In this document: one piece after another, positions 1 through 7,866 of the stretch | Numbering within the stretch: the first letter of the stretch is position 1 | Layout of the letters: every line of letters starts with the position of its first letter | Assembly: GCA_025201845.1 (NCBI GenBank) | Contig: MU604137.1 | Span: 5,274 to 17,090 of the forward strand | DNA from: Martensiomyces pterosporus | Lineage: Eukaryota > Kickxellomycota > Kickxellomycetes > Kickxellales > Kickxellaceae | Direction of reading: 5' to 3' | Length of the DNA stretch: 11,817 bases | Position numbers and translations under genes: made by a program | The notes under the pieces: model-generated | Databases searched by the model: none | What the model saw: only the letters and a program-made list of their open reading frames with translations | What the model was told of the DNA's origin: nothing

Positions 1-1598
1 TGCATGTTAGAGGAATATGAGTCAAACAAGAGTTTCGCTGAGCAGGGTATGTCGCATTTCTTTATAGGTAACAGCTAGTGGCTGCAATACGCGTGAGCAA
101 GGAGAAATGGAACACTTTGGGGTGGACCAGGGTGGCAATAACCCCTCTGCTAGCTTTGCAAGATGCTGGTAGTGCTCGTTGGGCACATCAACTGTGGTCA
201 AACCTCTCCTTTTTCCTTTGCCACGTGCTCCTTCACACCCTAGTGTGTTCTCAAAACCCGCACACCCTCTATTGTCTTCTCGCCTTTCTGTCTGACAGCC
301 ACCAGATGGGTCAAGGCGGGGTATGTGGTGGGTACCATCACCTGTCGCAGTTGTTGTTTGACTCCTACAAGCGCCCCCAGGTGTTTGCATCTGGAATGAA
401 TCTCGCGCTGTACATTCAAGTATGTGTGTGCCTCATAGAATGCAATTTGTTTGTGACCTATCCTATTGCCAAGTTTTGGCAATGAACAGCGCCTCTTATT
501 TTATCCCCAGTCAGTGTAGCCGCACGCAGGTAGAGAATAAAAGAGAGGCTGTTCGCAAGAACAAGGATAGAAGGTGAAATGTCGCTTTTCGCTGCCAGGC
601 TGCCTATTCTACAGCAATTGTGAACCCTAGACTCTTCGGCACATGGGTTTCACTACAATGTGAATGGTACCCTGAGGTGTGTGGAAGCGTTCCTGTGTTG
701 TCCTCGCCAGGGGTGTTTGTGTGGACGCCTCTTTGTGCTTGTTTTCCGCACTGCTCTTTGCAAAATCAATTTGTTCCACCTCATTATTTTGTTGCCGTCT
801 TTGAGAGAGAAGGGTTTACCCCACCAATATTTCAAACATCGTCTCTGGTACTGAGCTCATGTGTAGGGAGATTAAAGAGACGCAGTGCTGTAGTGTAGTG
901 GAGAGCACTTGCACCATTTTGATTTGACTCGTTGTTATCAGGGACAGGTTTCTGCCAAACAGTCGCACGTGCACAGCCATGCGAGTCGTTAAGAGTAATG
1001 ACATGAGGCTAAGATACAATAAAAAAGGCCCAATGCACAAGCTGCACCCTTGCTAGATACTGCCTGGCGCCAGTCGCACTGTGGTGTGTGTTTGCACGCA
1101 AAAGTTAGGGATGTGATAAAGGCGAATGGCATGTGCAAGGGCGCATAAACGTGTACACAATAGTTATGAGGACGTTTCTCGCGCTTTTGTGCATACAGTG
1201 GCGCCCCCTTTTTGATTGTGCTGAGAAATAGTGGTCAGACCTGGTTCGAAAGGAGGGGTACCAGCTTTTCAACACACTCAACCAAGGTGTGAAAAGGTTT
1301 CCCAAATCGTGCTATCATCTGAGCCTTTGTGTGCTGCGTGTCTTTCTTCGTTGTTTATACAGCAACAAAACAGGTGTAGCCACCATTCCTCTGCTCCCTT
1401 TTGCATACAGTGCTCTTTTGCCATTTGCTGCCCATGCTTGCAAACACAGCAATCGTAGCTGTTATCGCAGCCGCTTGGCGCCATGTTTTCCCAGAGGCAC
1501 TGCCCCCCGTTGGCCAGATGTCATACAAGGTCGTTGATAAAAAAAGTTCACCCGCGTTGTGGATGTAAACGGTAGACCACTCTCTGCTTACGTATAGT
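1..1598. other. Intergenic region with no supported gene
   Basis: I find no convincing gene here on either strand. Open stretches of up to about 135 codons exist (for example 78-485 on +, which lacks an ATG start, and 22-390 on -). They overlap each other on opposite strands, are rich in Cys, His and Trp, and show no recognisable domain. AATAAA-like hexamers occur at 536-541 and 1018-1023 without a gene in front of them. The palindrome TGGCGCCA occurs at 1065-1072 and 1476-1483. The 10-mer gcatacagtg occurs at 1191-1200 and 1403-1412. The right end presumably holds the promoter and leader of the acyltransferase gene. Confidence 0.6.
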
Positions 1599-1612
1599 AT
1601 GAGAGTTACAGA
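1599..1612 (+). other. Candidate first exon of the acyltransferase gene
   Basis: This is a hypothesis. The acyltransferase frame contains conserved coding sequence upstream of its first in-frame ATG (V-I-P-L-S-S-V-D, codons 1778-1801), so the N-terminus must come from elsewhere. One model is an exon starting at ATG 1599 and spliced at a GTATAT donor (1613) to the AG at 1760-1761. It restores the frame and gives an N-terminus reading M-R-V-T-D-T-V-K-S-Q before VIPLSSVD. A branch-like TACTACA lies about 25 bases before that acceptor. A second model uses ATG 1518 with a GTAAAC donor at 1565 and the same acceptor. The sequence alone cannot decide between them. Confidence 0.3.
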
Positions 1613-1801
1613 GTATATCGGACCACACCAGACCCAAGCACACTGCATGATCTGCCCTCCATCCTCCTTTCACTCACCACCATCTACGACATTCCTTTCC
1701 AAATACACTTCGCAGATATTTCGGTTCTCATATACTACATTAGAACGGAGCAGTTTACCAGCACAGTCAAGTCGCAGGTTATCCCGCTGTCATCGGTGGA
1801 T

Positions 1802-3220
1802 ATGCTAGCAGGAATGCTCAATATTCCCTATGCAGTCCTCTACCAAAACATCAACGCCGTGGGCGACTTCATGCCTTCGGAACAGCTCAAAACAGCGTTC
1901 TACCTTGCGCTACAGGCATTCCCAATACTCGCGGGACACCTGAAGCAGACTGGAGATGGCCATTTCAGCATGGTAGTTGACAGGGACAAGCTCAACAAGC
2001 CTGAGTATCTGGAGTCCACCAGCGACGTTCACTACAAGGACATAAAATCCGCATGGTTCGACCAGAGAACGTGGCCAAGTGGTGTAGTGACAACTGGATC
2101 GATAATGGCTCCCGATACAAATGGCATCATCAAGACCACCAATGTTCACATTGTTCGGCTGAAGGACAACAGCGGTCTCATCCTGTATCTCAGCATCATT
2201 CACTGTGTCGTGGACGGATTCGGGTATTTCGCCTTTCTCAACCACTGGGCAGCAGTATGCAAAACCATGCGTAGCGGAGTTAATGGAATGCCTAAGCCTA
2301 TGGTCGAGTTCACTTTTGACCGCACCATCATTGAGCAGAGCCTCACAACTGAACGCAAGCAGCTGGATCCGTTTACTAGCAGCATCTTTGCAGACTCCAG
2401 CCTCCTTTCCAGGTGGCTTGCGTGGATATCTCCTCAAACGCGAGCGAGAATACTGAACTTGGCTGCCACGCTCACAACGTTCGAAACGCATGTATTCCAC
2501 ATAGCTGACAGCACAATGGAATCGCTGTGCTCATCTGTTCGCGAGTTTGTACCAGAGGGGATGCGCGTGTCAGACAACGATGTGCTGGTGGCAATGCTCA
2601 GCAAGACGTATGCCCAGGCACAGCGCAGCGCAAAGGAGAAGGGTGGCGATGATTTCACACGGGTGCTTGGATCAATGGGCAGTGCTGTCTTTGGGGGGGT
2701 GTATAGAACGGATGAACATCAAGTAACTAGCATTGCCTGCGACATTCGCCCCCGCATAGGTATCGCCAATAAGAACTACATAGGGTGCCCGCTAGCAGCA
2801 CCGCTCATTAGCAACCCGCTTGACGACTTGCTGATGCCCACCACTGCGAAATCCCTGGCCAGCATTGTGTCCAGTGTCAGAAGGTGCATTGACAGCTTGG
2901 ATGCGCCGTATGTTCGCGCGTTTATTGAGACTGTGGGTTCTGCACCATCATCCTTTGCAAAGCCAACAGCCTATCTTCTGAAGCACCCTCCTCTCCTTCT
3001 TACTTCTAACCAGACGCGGCTCAGAATGTTCGAAGCGGACTTTGGCGACGGCTACCAGGAGTGGGCTACCTTTATCAGAGAGAAGCCAGGCCTTGCTGTA
3101 CTGATGTCCTGTCCACCTCCTATAAAAGGATTCAGCATCTCCATGTGCGCCGAAACCGCTGTCTTCAGGGAGATGCTCGCTAACGAGTTTTGGATGAGCG
3201 TTGTCACCCAGATAAACTAG
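1802..3220 (+). CDS. BAHD-type acyltransferase (transferase family, PF02458-like)
   Basis: Predicted acyl-CoA-dependent O- or N-acyltransferase of the BAHD/transferase superfamily, probably cytosolic because no signal peptide or membrane segment is visible. Counting from ATG 1802 (472 residues), the catalytic HxxxDG motif is H134-C-V-V-D138-G (codon 2201). The structural DFGWG motif appears as D413-F-G-D-G417, with Trp replaced by Asp. Both motifs lie at family-typical spacing, and the length is also typical (about 430-500). ATG 1802 is the first in-frame ATG, but it cuts off the first beta strand: the in-frame codons 1778-1801 read V-I-P-L-S-S-V-D, matching the family's N-terminal 'v.LS.vD' element. 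The nearest upstream in-frame stop is TAG 1595-1597 and no ATG lies between, so an upstream exon is likely. The acyl donor and acceptor cannot be told from sequence. The gene converges with the lipase gene, 241 bp away. Confidence 0.85.
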   Translation: MLAGMLNIPYAVLYQNINAVGDFMPSEQLKTAFYLALQAFPILAGHLKQTGDGHFSMVVDRDKLNKPEYLESTSDVHYKDIKSAWFDQRTWPSGVVTTGSIMAPDTNGIIKTTNVHIVRLKDNSGLILYLSIIHCVVDGFGYFAFLNHWAAVCKTMRSGVNGMPKPMVEFTFDRTIIEQSLTTERKQLDPFTSSIFADSSLLSRWLAWISPQTRARILNLAATLTTFETHVFHIADSTMESLCSSVREFVPEGMRVSDNDVLVAMLSKTYAQAQRSAKEKGGDDFTRVLGSMGSAVFGGVYRTDEHQVTSIACDIRPRIGIANKNYIGCPLAAPLISNPLDDLLMPTTAKSLASIVSSVRRCIDSLDAPYVRAFIETVGSAPSSFAKPTAYLLKHPPLLLTSNQTRLRMFEADFGDGYQEWATFIREKPGLAVLMSCPPPIKGFSISMCAETAVFREMLANEFWMSVVTQIN

Positions 3221-3461
3221 CCCAAAGTTCTAGGATTCATTTCTTAACCATTTTATTCAGATAGTTCCCAGTAGTGCTGTGAAGCTGAGCGAAGCGAGGA
3301 GTGTAGTAAATATATATATAACTAATAGCGAAGTGGTTGTTTACAAAGTCAAAAAAAAAAAACTTGAGAGGGAAAGCAGGATCATCAAAGTATTTATGTA
3401 TGTACTTGCCCAGGCCTCGCAGACAATCCTGCCACCAGGGGCAGCCTGTTTGAGCACAAAA
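3221..3461. other. Convergent intergenic region between acyltransferase and lipase
   Basis: This is the space between the two convergent stop codons and holds both 3' ends. It includes a TA-rich tract (3308-3321), an A12 run (3351-3362) and most of one dispersed repeat copy (3278-3425). TTTATT at 3252-3257 is AATAAA on the minus strand. It could serve as a lipase poly(A) signal about 205 bases past the stop, beyond the repeat. No AATAAA is seen on the plus strand here. Confidence 0.5.
3278..3425 (-). repeat. Dispersed repeat copy L, solo-LTR-like (148 bp)
   Basis: This segment aligns along its whole length with the reverse complement of 5178-5320, at roughly 70% identity by eye with small gaps. 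Shared blocks are gctgagcgaagcga (3284-3297), ttgtttac (3337-3344), caaagtatttatg (3386-3398) and caggcct near 3411-3417. On the minus strand it starts TGTC and ends CACA, the TG...CA arrangement of LTRs. It holds a TATA-like ATAAATA and a pyrimidine tract. I see no matching target-site duplication (flanks agtgc and atcct), no primer-binding site and no polypurine tract. A solo LTR, a MITE-like element or an old segmental duplication are all possible. It begins 36 bases past the lipase stop. Confidence 0.7.
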
Positions 3462-4454
3462 TCAGGCTTGCGGCACAATCTCAAGGCCGGGGTACGCGCT
3501 GTGGTCCTCAAGGCTAAAGCTAAGGATCGGGATCTTGTTTATGCAATCTGGGTCCTCACCATTGGATGTGCTGCAGAACTTGATCTGGTTGCCGGCGCTG
3601 TAGTAGATCTCCTGCGTATGGTGCGTATAGTCTGCACCGGCTGGGAGACGAGGAACGGGATCGCTTCCATAGGTAGCACGGTACTTTGGGAAGTGGTGGC
3701 TGTCCATCCACGCAGCAAAGACAGAGTTTCCAGTGCGTGGCTGGCCATACGTGTACAGCGACACCTTGCTCACCAGGGCACTGTTCCCGGCAACGAATCT
3801 GGCAGCAGCAAGAGAAGCCTGGGCACCACCCAGCGCATGGCCAACAAACACGATCCTGTGGCTGGGGTGCTGTGTCAGCATGGCATGGACCAAGTCCTCA
3901 ATAGGGCTGGCAACAGAAAGGACTGCCGTCTTGAAGCCCAAATGAACCTTTGCGCCAGGGCCAGCGCTCTCCCAGTCAGCTTGGAGGACCGTCAAATCGG
4001 TAACCATATCGGCCGTCGTTGTAGTTCCACGAAACGCGACGATGATTTCTCCGTTGCGCTCGTTGTGGGCCACGTATCCATAGCTGGGGCCACTCCCCTC
4101 GTCGAAGTGGTATTCAACTACAGATCCCGCCATTCTCTGATCCGTGGTGCACCTGGGGCAGTTCCACTCCTTGCTGTTGATTTGGTAGGCAGCGCGGGCG
4201 TACAGGGCGTACTTTTCAATGGCATGCACGATGTCATTGCTGCGCTTTCCCTTGGACGGGAGGTGGGTGGCTGAGTTGGTGGCTGGCTTGGTGGCAGCGG
4301 TCTGCTGCTTGAAAAGCTCGATGAGCTGCTCCTGGACCTTGACGATGTTGGGGGACTTGTAGTCGGGGAACGAGTCAAATGCAGGGGCAGGGACTGCAGA
4401 CACAGTGACCAGTACTGAAGCGGCGAAGAAAAGGACAGTGTTCTTGAACAGCAT
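3462..4454 (-). CDS. Secreted class 3 lipase-like protein lacking the catalytic serine
   Basis: 330-residue member of the fungal class 3 lipase family (Rhizomucor/Thermomyces type, alpha/beta hydrolase), which normally hydrolyses triacylglycerols outside the cell. In order: signal peptide about 1-20; propeptide ending at a Kex2-type K70-R71; oxyanion-hole segment F141-R-G-T144; nucleophile elbow G205-H-A207-L-G-G; acid Asp265 in SDPVPRLP; and His318 in the LEDHSAYPG context. The elbow should be GHSLGG. The Ser codon is GCG (3834-3836, minus strand), i.e. Ala, so classical Ser-nucleophile catalysis should be lost. The rest of the frame is intact. Cysteine pairs C99/C102 and C294/C304 match two of the three disulfides of the Rhizomucor enzyme; the third is absent. 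The start ATG at 4454 directly precedes the signal peptide, with a TATA box 156 bases upstream. It could be a recently inactivated lipase, a regulatory or binding pseudoenzyme, or a sequencing error. Confidence 0.93.
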   Translation of the reverse strand: MLFKNTVLFFAASVLVTVSAVPAPAFDSFPDYKSPNIVKVQEQLIELFKQQTAATKPATNSATHLPSKGKRSNDIVHAIEKYALYARAAYQINSKEWNCPRCTTDQRMAGSVVEYHFDEGSGPSYGYVAHNERNGEIIVAFRGTTTTADMVTDLTVLQADWESAGPGAKVHLGFKTAVLSVASPIEDLVHAMLTQHPSHRIVFVGHALGGAQASLAAARFVAGNSALVSKVSLYTYGQPRTGNSVFAAWMDSHHFPKYRATYGSDPVPRLPAGADYTHHTQEIYYSAGNQIKFCSTSNGEDPDCINKIPILSFSLEDHSAYPGLEIVPQA

Positions 4455-4609
4455 GATTTCGAGGGGGTTGTTGCTTAAGTTTGAGTGCGGGTGTTAAACG
4501 CTAGGAGGGCAAGTGGTGAGTCGCACGGTATATCCTGCTAAAGACTAGACTAAAGCTCAGAGTAAAGCGGAGACAAGAAACTAATAGAAAACCATAGCTT
4601 GGAAAAGCC

Positions 4610-4617
4610 TTTATATA
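4610..4617 (-). promoter_or_regulatory. TATA box of the lipase gene
   Basis: TATATAAA on the minus strand, about 156 bases upstream of the lipase ATG. The leader in between is moderately pyrimidine-rich on the coding strand and contains no obvious intron. Assignment rests on the consensus match and the spacing. Confidence 0.55.
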
Positions 4618-4619
4618 GG

Positions 4620-5177
4620 GCGTGTCATATGCAGAGGCTAGGACCTCGTGTACGACAGCGGGGAATCAGGCTTGCGTGTAATGCAGGTGGGGGTATGTGG
4701 CGAATGCTGATGATTTGTATGCAGAAAAATGTCTGTGGATCAGATGGTTGGTGACGATGAGAACTCGATTCAATTTATACCATGTCGGCGAGAGTGCTTG
4801 TGGTGCACGTATGCGGGTATTGCTGCTTACACAATGGCACCTTTATGTGTGCGTTAGTGATGAACACACGCCTATCATGCTGCCTCTATTTGTCTGTCAA
4901 ATATCTGTTGGCAGGATTTTCACTAGGGTTTCATGTAAAGCACTTGCATTCTTGCAGATTTCACTCTGGCACAAAGTGACCTATAATTACATGTGGCGAC
5001 CAGGGCCATATGGATTCTCCAGATTCCCGGAGCTCCATCTGTTGCAAAGCGTGCAGATTTTTTGTGTATCTTGGCGCCACGCGAAACCCGCCCTCCACAC
5101 CTGTTTCCTTTCCTCCATTGAAAAGTACGGATCTGCCACTGCCAAAATATTCGCGGGAATGTATATATTGTTGGGAC
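4620..5177. other. Gap upstream of the lipase gene; no supported gene
   Basis: This stretch lies between the lipase promoter and the right-hand repeat copy. It contains a 170-codon open frame on + (4697-5209) that starts with GTG, has its first ATG at 4757, is rich in Trp and Cys, matches no family I recognise, and ends inside the repeat. I do not call it a gene. TGGCGCCA occurs at 5072-5079. Confidence 0.5.
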
Positions 5178-5320
5178 TGTCCGCAAGGCCTGACCAGATG
5201 CGCACATAAATACTTTGCTAATTCTTCGTCCTCTCTCAGAGGTTCCCTAGCTTCGTAAACAACCCCACTGCTTTTATTATACTATCTATACTCTAATCTT
5301 CGCTTCGCTCAGCCATGACA
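5178..5320 (+). repeat. Dispersed repeat copy R, solo-LTR-like (143 bp)
   Basis: Inverted partner of 3278-3425, 1.75 kb away across the lipase gene. It starts TGTCC and ends ATGACA, so its ends are short inverted repeats (TGTC...GACA) as in many Ty3/gypsy LTRs. Internal landmarks shared with the other copy: cataaatactttg (5205-5217), a CT-rich tract (5221-5238), gtaaacaa (5255-5262) and tcgcttcgctcagc (5300-5313). The poly(A/T) run of copy L is absent here. The flanking pentamers (gggac, atagg) do not match, so no target-site duplication is visible. It lies about 510 bases upstream of the CLPTM1-like start and could contribute TATA or regulatory sites to that promoter. Confidence 0.7.
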
Positions 5321-5829
5321 ATAGGGGGAACGGAGCTCTGGGTCGATTTGCCGCTTGCTATGCAGTAGTGAGCAGCCGTACGCTCTTGCCACTGCGTCTC
5401 TGAGCATGGTCCAGCATTAGACGCGTTCCTACTAAATAGACACACTGGCGGTAATATCAAATCCTGTGCATGCATGTAATGGAATAGCCCCATTTGGTTC
5501 GTCGGCATTCGGATACGGAAATGCCAATGTCTGACTGGATGCACTCAGAGAGGGGAAATCGGTGTTTGTGAAAGCGCGACTTTCCCCCTTTTGTTTCAGC
5601 ACGACGATTCCGTAGCATGCGAATGTTCTTGCTGGAACATGCCGAAGCCCTGCTTACCCACAACCGTGCAACCGGCAAACAACCACCAAGGCCACCTGCA
5701 GGGAAGAGCCCCTGCGGCCTGTGTTTATGTCAAACTGGACATACCCTCTTTCCTTCCTCTTCCCCTTCACTTGCCCTCAGCCTATTCTATTGTCCATACC
5801 CCATTTTCCGGTTTTTTCGTATTGCAACA
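5321..5829 (+). promoter_or_regulatory. Upstream and leader region of the CLPTM1-like gene
   Basis: There is no independent gene here that I can support. The last 90 bases before ATG 5830 are strongly pyrimidine-rich (CTTTCC and TTCCCC runs), as expected for a fungal transcription-start or leader region, and end in caacaATG, a good start context. An in-frame ATG at 5617 would add 71 residues rich in Pro, Ser and Cys encoded by this leader-like sequence. I treat that as untranslated leader, or at most an alternative start. Confidence 0.45.
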
Positions 5830-7866
5830 ATGAGATTCAGGCTGCGCAGCCTCGTCAGGCGGGTGCTCCAGCTGGCAACCGCCCTCCTCGTTCTCCTATC
5901 CCTTGGCGGTCTCCTTCTATTCACCGTCTTCAGCTTCTTCCCAAGCATTAACATTCCCTACCTCCTGCCAGCGCAGAAAGTCACCAGAGACACTGTGTTC
6001 TACCGCCGCTCCTGGAGAGAGCCCTTCGAGTACGACATCAAGGTCTATGCATCACAGACAGCGAACGCCACCACTCACAATACCACTGCGTTCTTTGAAA
6101 GCGCACAGCTGCTCTGGCATGTCGAGCCACAAAGTCTGGAGAAGAAGTACCCAAAGTACAGCACCAAGGTCAATGTCAAGCTCCCCGAGTCCATGCTTAA
6201 TGAAACTGAATGGAGCACGAGCAAGATCTATGCCCACGTATTTATCCAAAGGTCCAACCAGTTCACACCACACCCCAACATTTCCGACCCCCACTTGGTA
6301 TACACATGGGTGAATATTGTCAGCACGGCCATTAGCTCCACCTACTACACACAGCCGCATTCGATGTTGAATGGCACCTCGTATACGTCTGAGCGCAAGC
6401 GCATTATCATGTGCGATTCACTGTTAGCCTGGGACCTTGTGCTGGAGGACTACACATACACCAACGAAACACTGCCCAAAGTCCTTCGTCGATCGATCAG
6501 CGACTATCCAGACGAAGAGTCAAAAACCGGTACTTACAACCCGCCTCTGATTTATAGGCCAGCGAGTGGACGCTGGACCATGACCGCAGTTCCAGCAGAG
6601 AGCATGCCAAAGCCAACTGGCTCCAATAACCAGTCTTCCTCGCCAGCTAAAACCGATCGCATAACGTCCCTTGATGTTGAATTCAAAATCCAGGGCATCT
6701 CTCAAGGGTGGGTTCGAGGCGAGGATGCAATAAGGAAGTTGGCTGAACCCAAGCTCGAGCGCAAAACGATGACGATCACCAAGTCTCCTTATAACAGCTG
6801 GTCCATAACTGACTATATGTATGGAGATGTCTCCAGTCGTCACATTGGGCCAGTAAACCCCACAGAAACAGCAAGCAGCGACTATATTGGTAGCGCTCGC
6901 TCGTCAACTAGCGATATGGGTGAAACCGGAGGCCACAAGAGTGACGCATGGGTTAGCATGCCCGAGAACATTACGGAAGTGGAGTACACGGCGCATAATA
7001 GCAACTTCTTGCCAGTCTATACCTTGAGCAATGCAAACGCACTCAGCGTCGTCTTGCTAGTGCTCTCGATCCCCCTGGTTGCTGCTCTGCTGCTTACTGC
7101 ACTCAGCGACATTGTAGCGTTCTGGTCGCGAGAAGATTCAAAGTGGGAGGGTACATCGCGGTTGGCTACCGTCTTGGAGGTCGTGTACCAGTGCGGCAAT
7201 CTGGTGCTAATGTGCATGGGCTACACGATGTCTGGCAGGAGCAATATCCTTGCGTATTATTATGCCGGTCTGAGCATCTGGGTCTTTGCTGCCCTCTACA
7301 ATGTCCCGCTCAACCCCTTCAAGTGGCGCCAGAGAATCGCCAGCTTGCGTGCACCAGCATCCAGCGAGATACCAAAGCCGGTCCTTGCGGGAAAGGACGA
7401 CAGCTCATCTACTGCTACATGTGTTAGCGGGCCTCCCAGGGTGTGTGGCCGCGATCTGGCTGTATCCACTCAGCAAGAAACCGATCAGCGGTTCAAGAAG
7501 TGGCTCCTCTGGCTGAGCACCCCGTCGCTGGTCCTGCACTTGGTGAACATTGCAACCACATCCACAGGGGACGGTTTCAGAACCAGTCTAATTGCTGCTG
7601 CCAGAAGCATTTTGCACACGACCAGGATGTTGCAGCTTTTGCCTCAGGTGGTCATCAACTACCGCACAAAATCTGTTGCCTGGATCCCCATCACTGCTTA
7701 CATGTGCGAGCTCCTAGTCAACATCCACCAGATGCTGGCTGAGTGGGCTTTCGGATGGCTCGGGGGTTTTGTATTTGTACCTGCAGGCACTAACTTGGTC
7801 CACTGTTTCCTGCTAGCTGTGCTTGCGGTCCAGTGGGCCAAGTACTACAAGGTCAAGCAGGACTAG
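5830..7866 (+). CDS. CLPTM1-family ER multi-pass membrane protein (divergent)
   Basis: 678 residues. The CLPTM1 family (human CLPTM1 and CLPTM1L) comprises ER membrane proteins. CLPTM1 has been linked to receptor trafficking, and CLPTM1L to lipid scrambling in GPI-anchor synthesis. The fungal role is not known from sequence. Visible layout: basic N-terminus, TM1 about 13-34, a lumenal domain of about 370 residues with eight N-glycosylation sequons, then a membrane region with hydrophobic segments near 405-427, 446-463, 470-492, 558-575 and the C-terminal 640-672. The landmark D427-IVAFW matches the family's 'NDI.FW'. L-P605-Q-VVINYRTKSVAWIP matches the family's PQ-loop-like 'TPQLFINYKLKSVAHLP'. 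The conserved acidic pairs that follow (DDLFAF and RDD..F) are not retained; the equivalents here read HQMLAEWAF and GTNLVHCF. Start 5830 is chosen because it precedes the basic/TM1 segment and has good context. Confidence 0.85.
   Translation: MRFRLRSLVRRVLQLATALLVLLSLGGLLLFTVFSFFPSINIPYLLPAQKVTRDTVFYRRSWREPFEYDIKVYASQTANATTHNTTAFFESAQLLWHVEPQSLEKKYPKYSTKVNVKLPESMLNETEWSTSKIYAHVFIQRSNQFTPHPNISDPHLVYTWVNIVSTAISSTYYTQPHSMLNGTSYTSERKRIIMCDSLLAWDLVLEDYTYTNETLPKVLRRSISDYPDEESKTGTYNPPLIYRPASGRWTMTAVPAESMPKPTGSNNQSSSPAKTDRITSLDVEFKIQGISQGWVRGEDAIRKLAEPKLERKTMTITKSPYNSWSITDYMYGDVSSRHIGPVNPTETASSDYIGSARSSTSDMGETGGHKSDAWVSMPENITEVEYTAHNSNFLPVYTLSNANALSVVLLVLSIPLVAALLLTALSDIVAFWSREDSKWEGTSRLATVLEVVYQCGNLVLMCMGYTMSGRSNILAYYYAGLSIWVFAALYNVPLNPFKWRQRIASLRAPASSEIPKPVLAGKDDSSSTATCVSGPPRVCGRDLAVSTQQETDQRFKKWLLWLSTPSLVLHLVNIATTSTGDGFRTSLIAAARSILHTTRMLQLLPQVVINYRTKSVAWIPITAYMCELLVNIHQMLAEWAFGWLGGFVFVPAGTNLVHCFLLAVLAVQWAKYYKVKQD

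Noticed and set aside
78..485. 135-codon plus-strand frame at the left end
   Set aside because: It has a GTG start, overlaps an equally long minus-strand frame, and contains no domain or signal peptide.
1235..1262. tRNA T-arm-like ggttcgaa
   Set aside because: The flanking bases do not form a T stem and no matching acceptor or anticodon arm is found around it.
1910..2500. 196-codon minus-strand frame inside the acyltransferase gene
   Set aside because: Antisense shadow of a gene with clear HxxxDG and DFGxG motifs.
3279..4274. 331-codon open frame on the plus strand antisense to the lipase
   Set aside because: It is the mirror of a clearly real lipase gene, starts inside the repeat and has no recognisable domain.
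4697..5209. 170-codon plus-strand frame
   Set aside because: It starts with GTG, shows no family similarity I recognise, has odd Trp/Cys-rich composition, and its end lies in a dispersed repeat. Without transcript support I do not call it a gene.
4623..5320. A 0.7 kb element with TGTCAT...ATGACA ends and nearby 'atagg' on both sides
   Set aside because: The atagg sequence is not adjacent to the left TGTCAT, and the left end overlaps normal promoter surroundings of the lipase. The end match is only six bases and likely chance. The supported unit is the 143 bp repeat.
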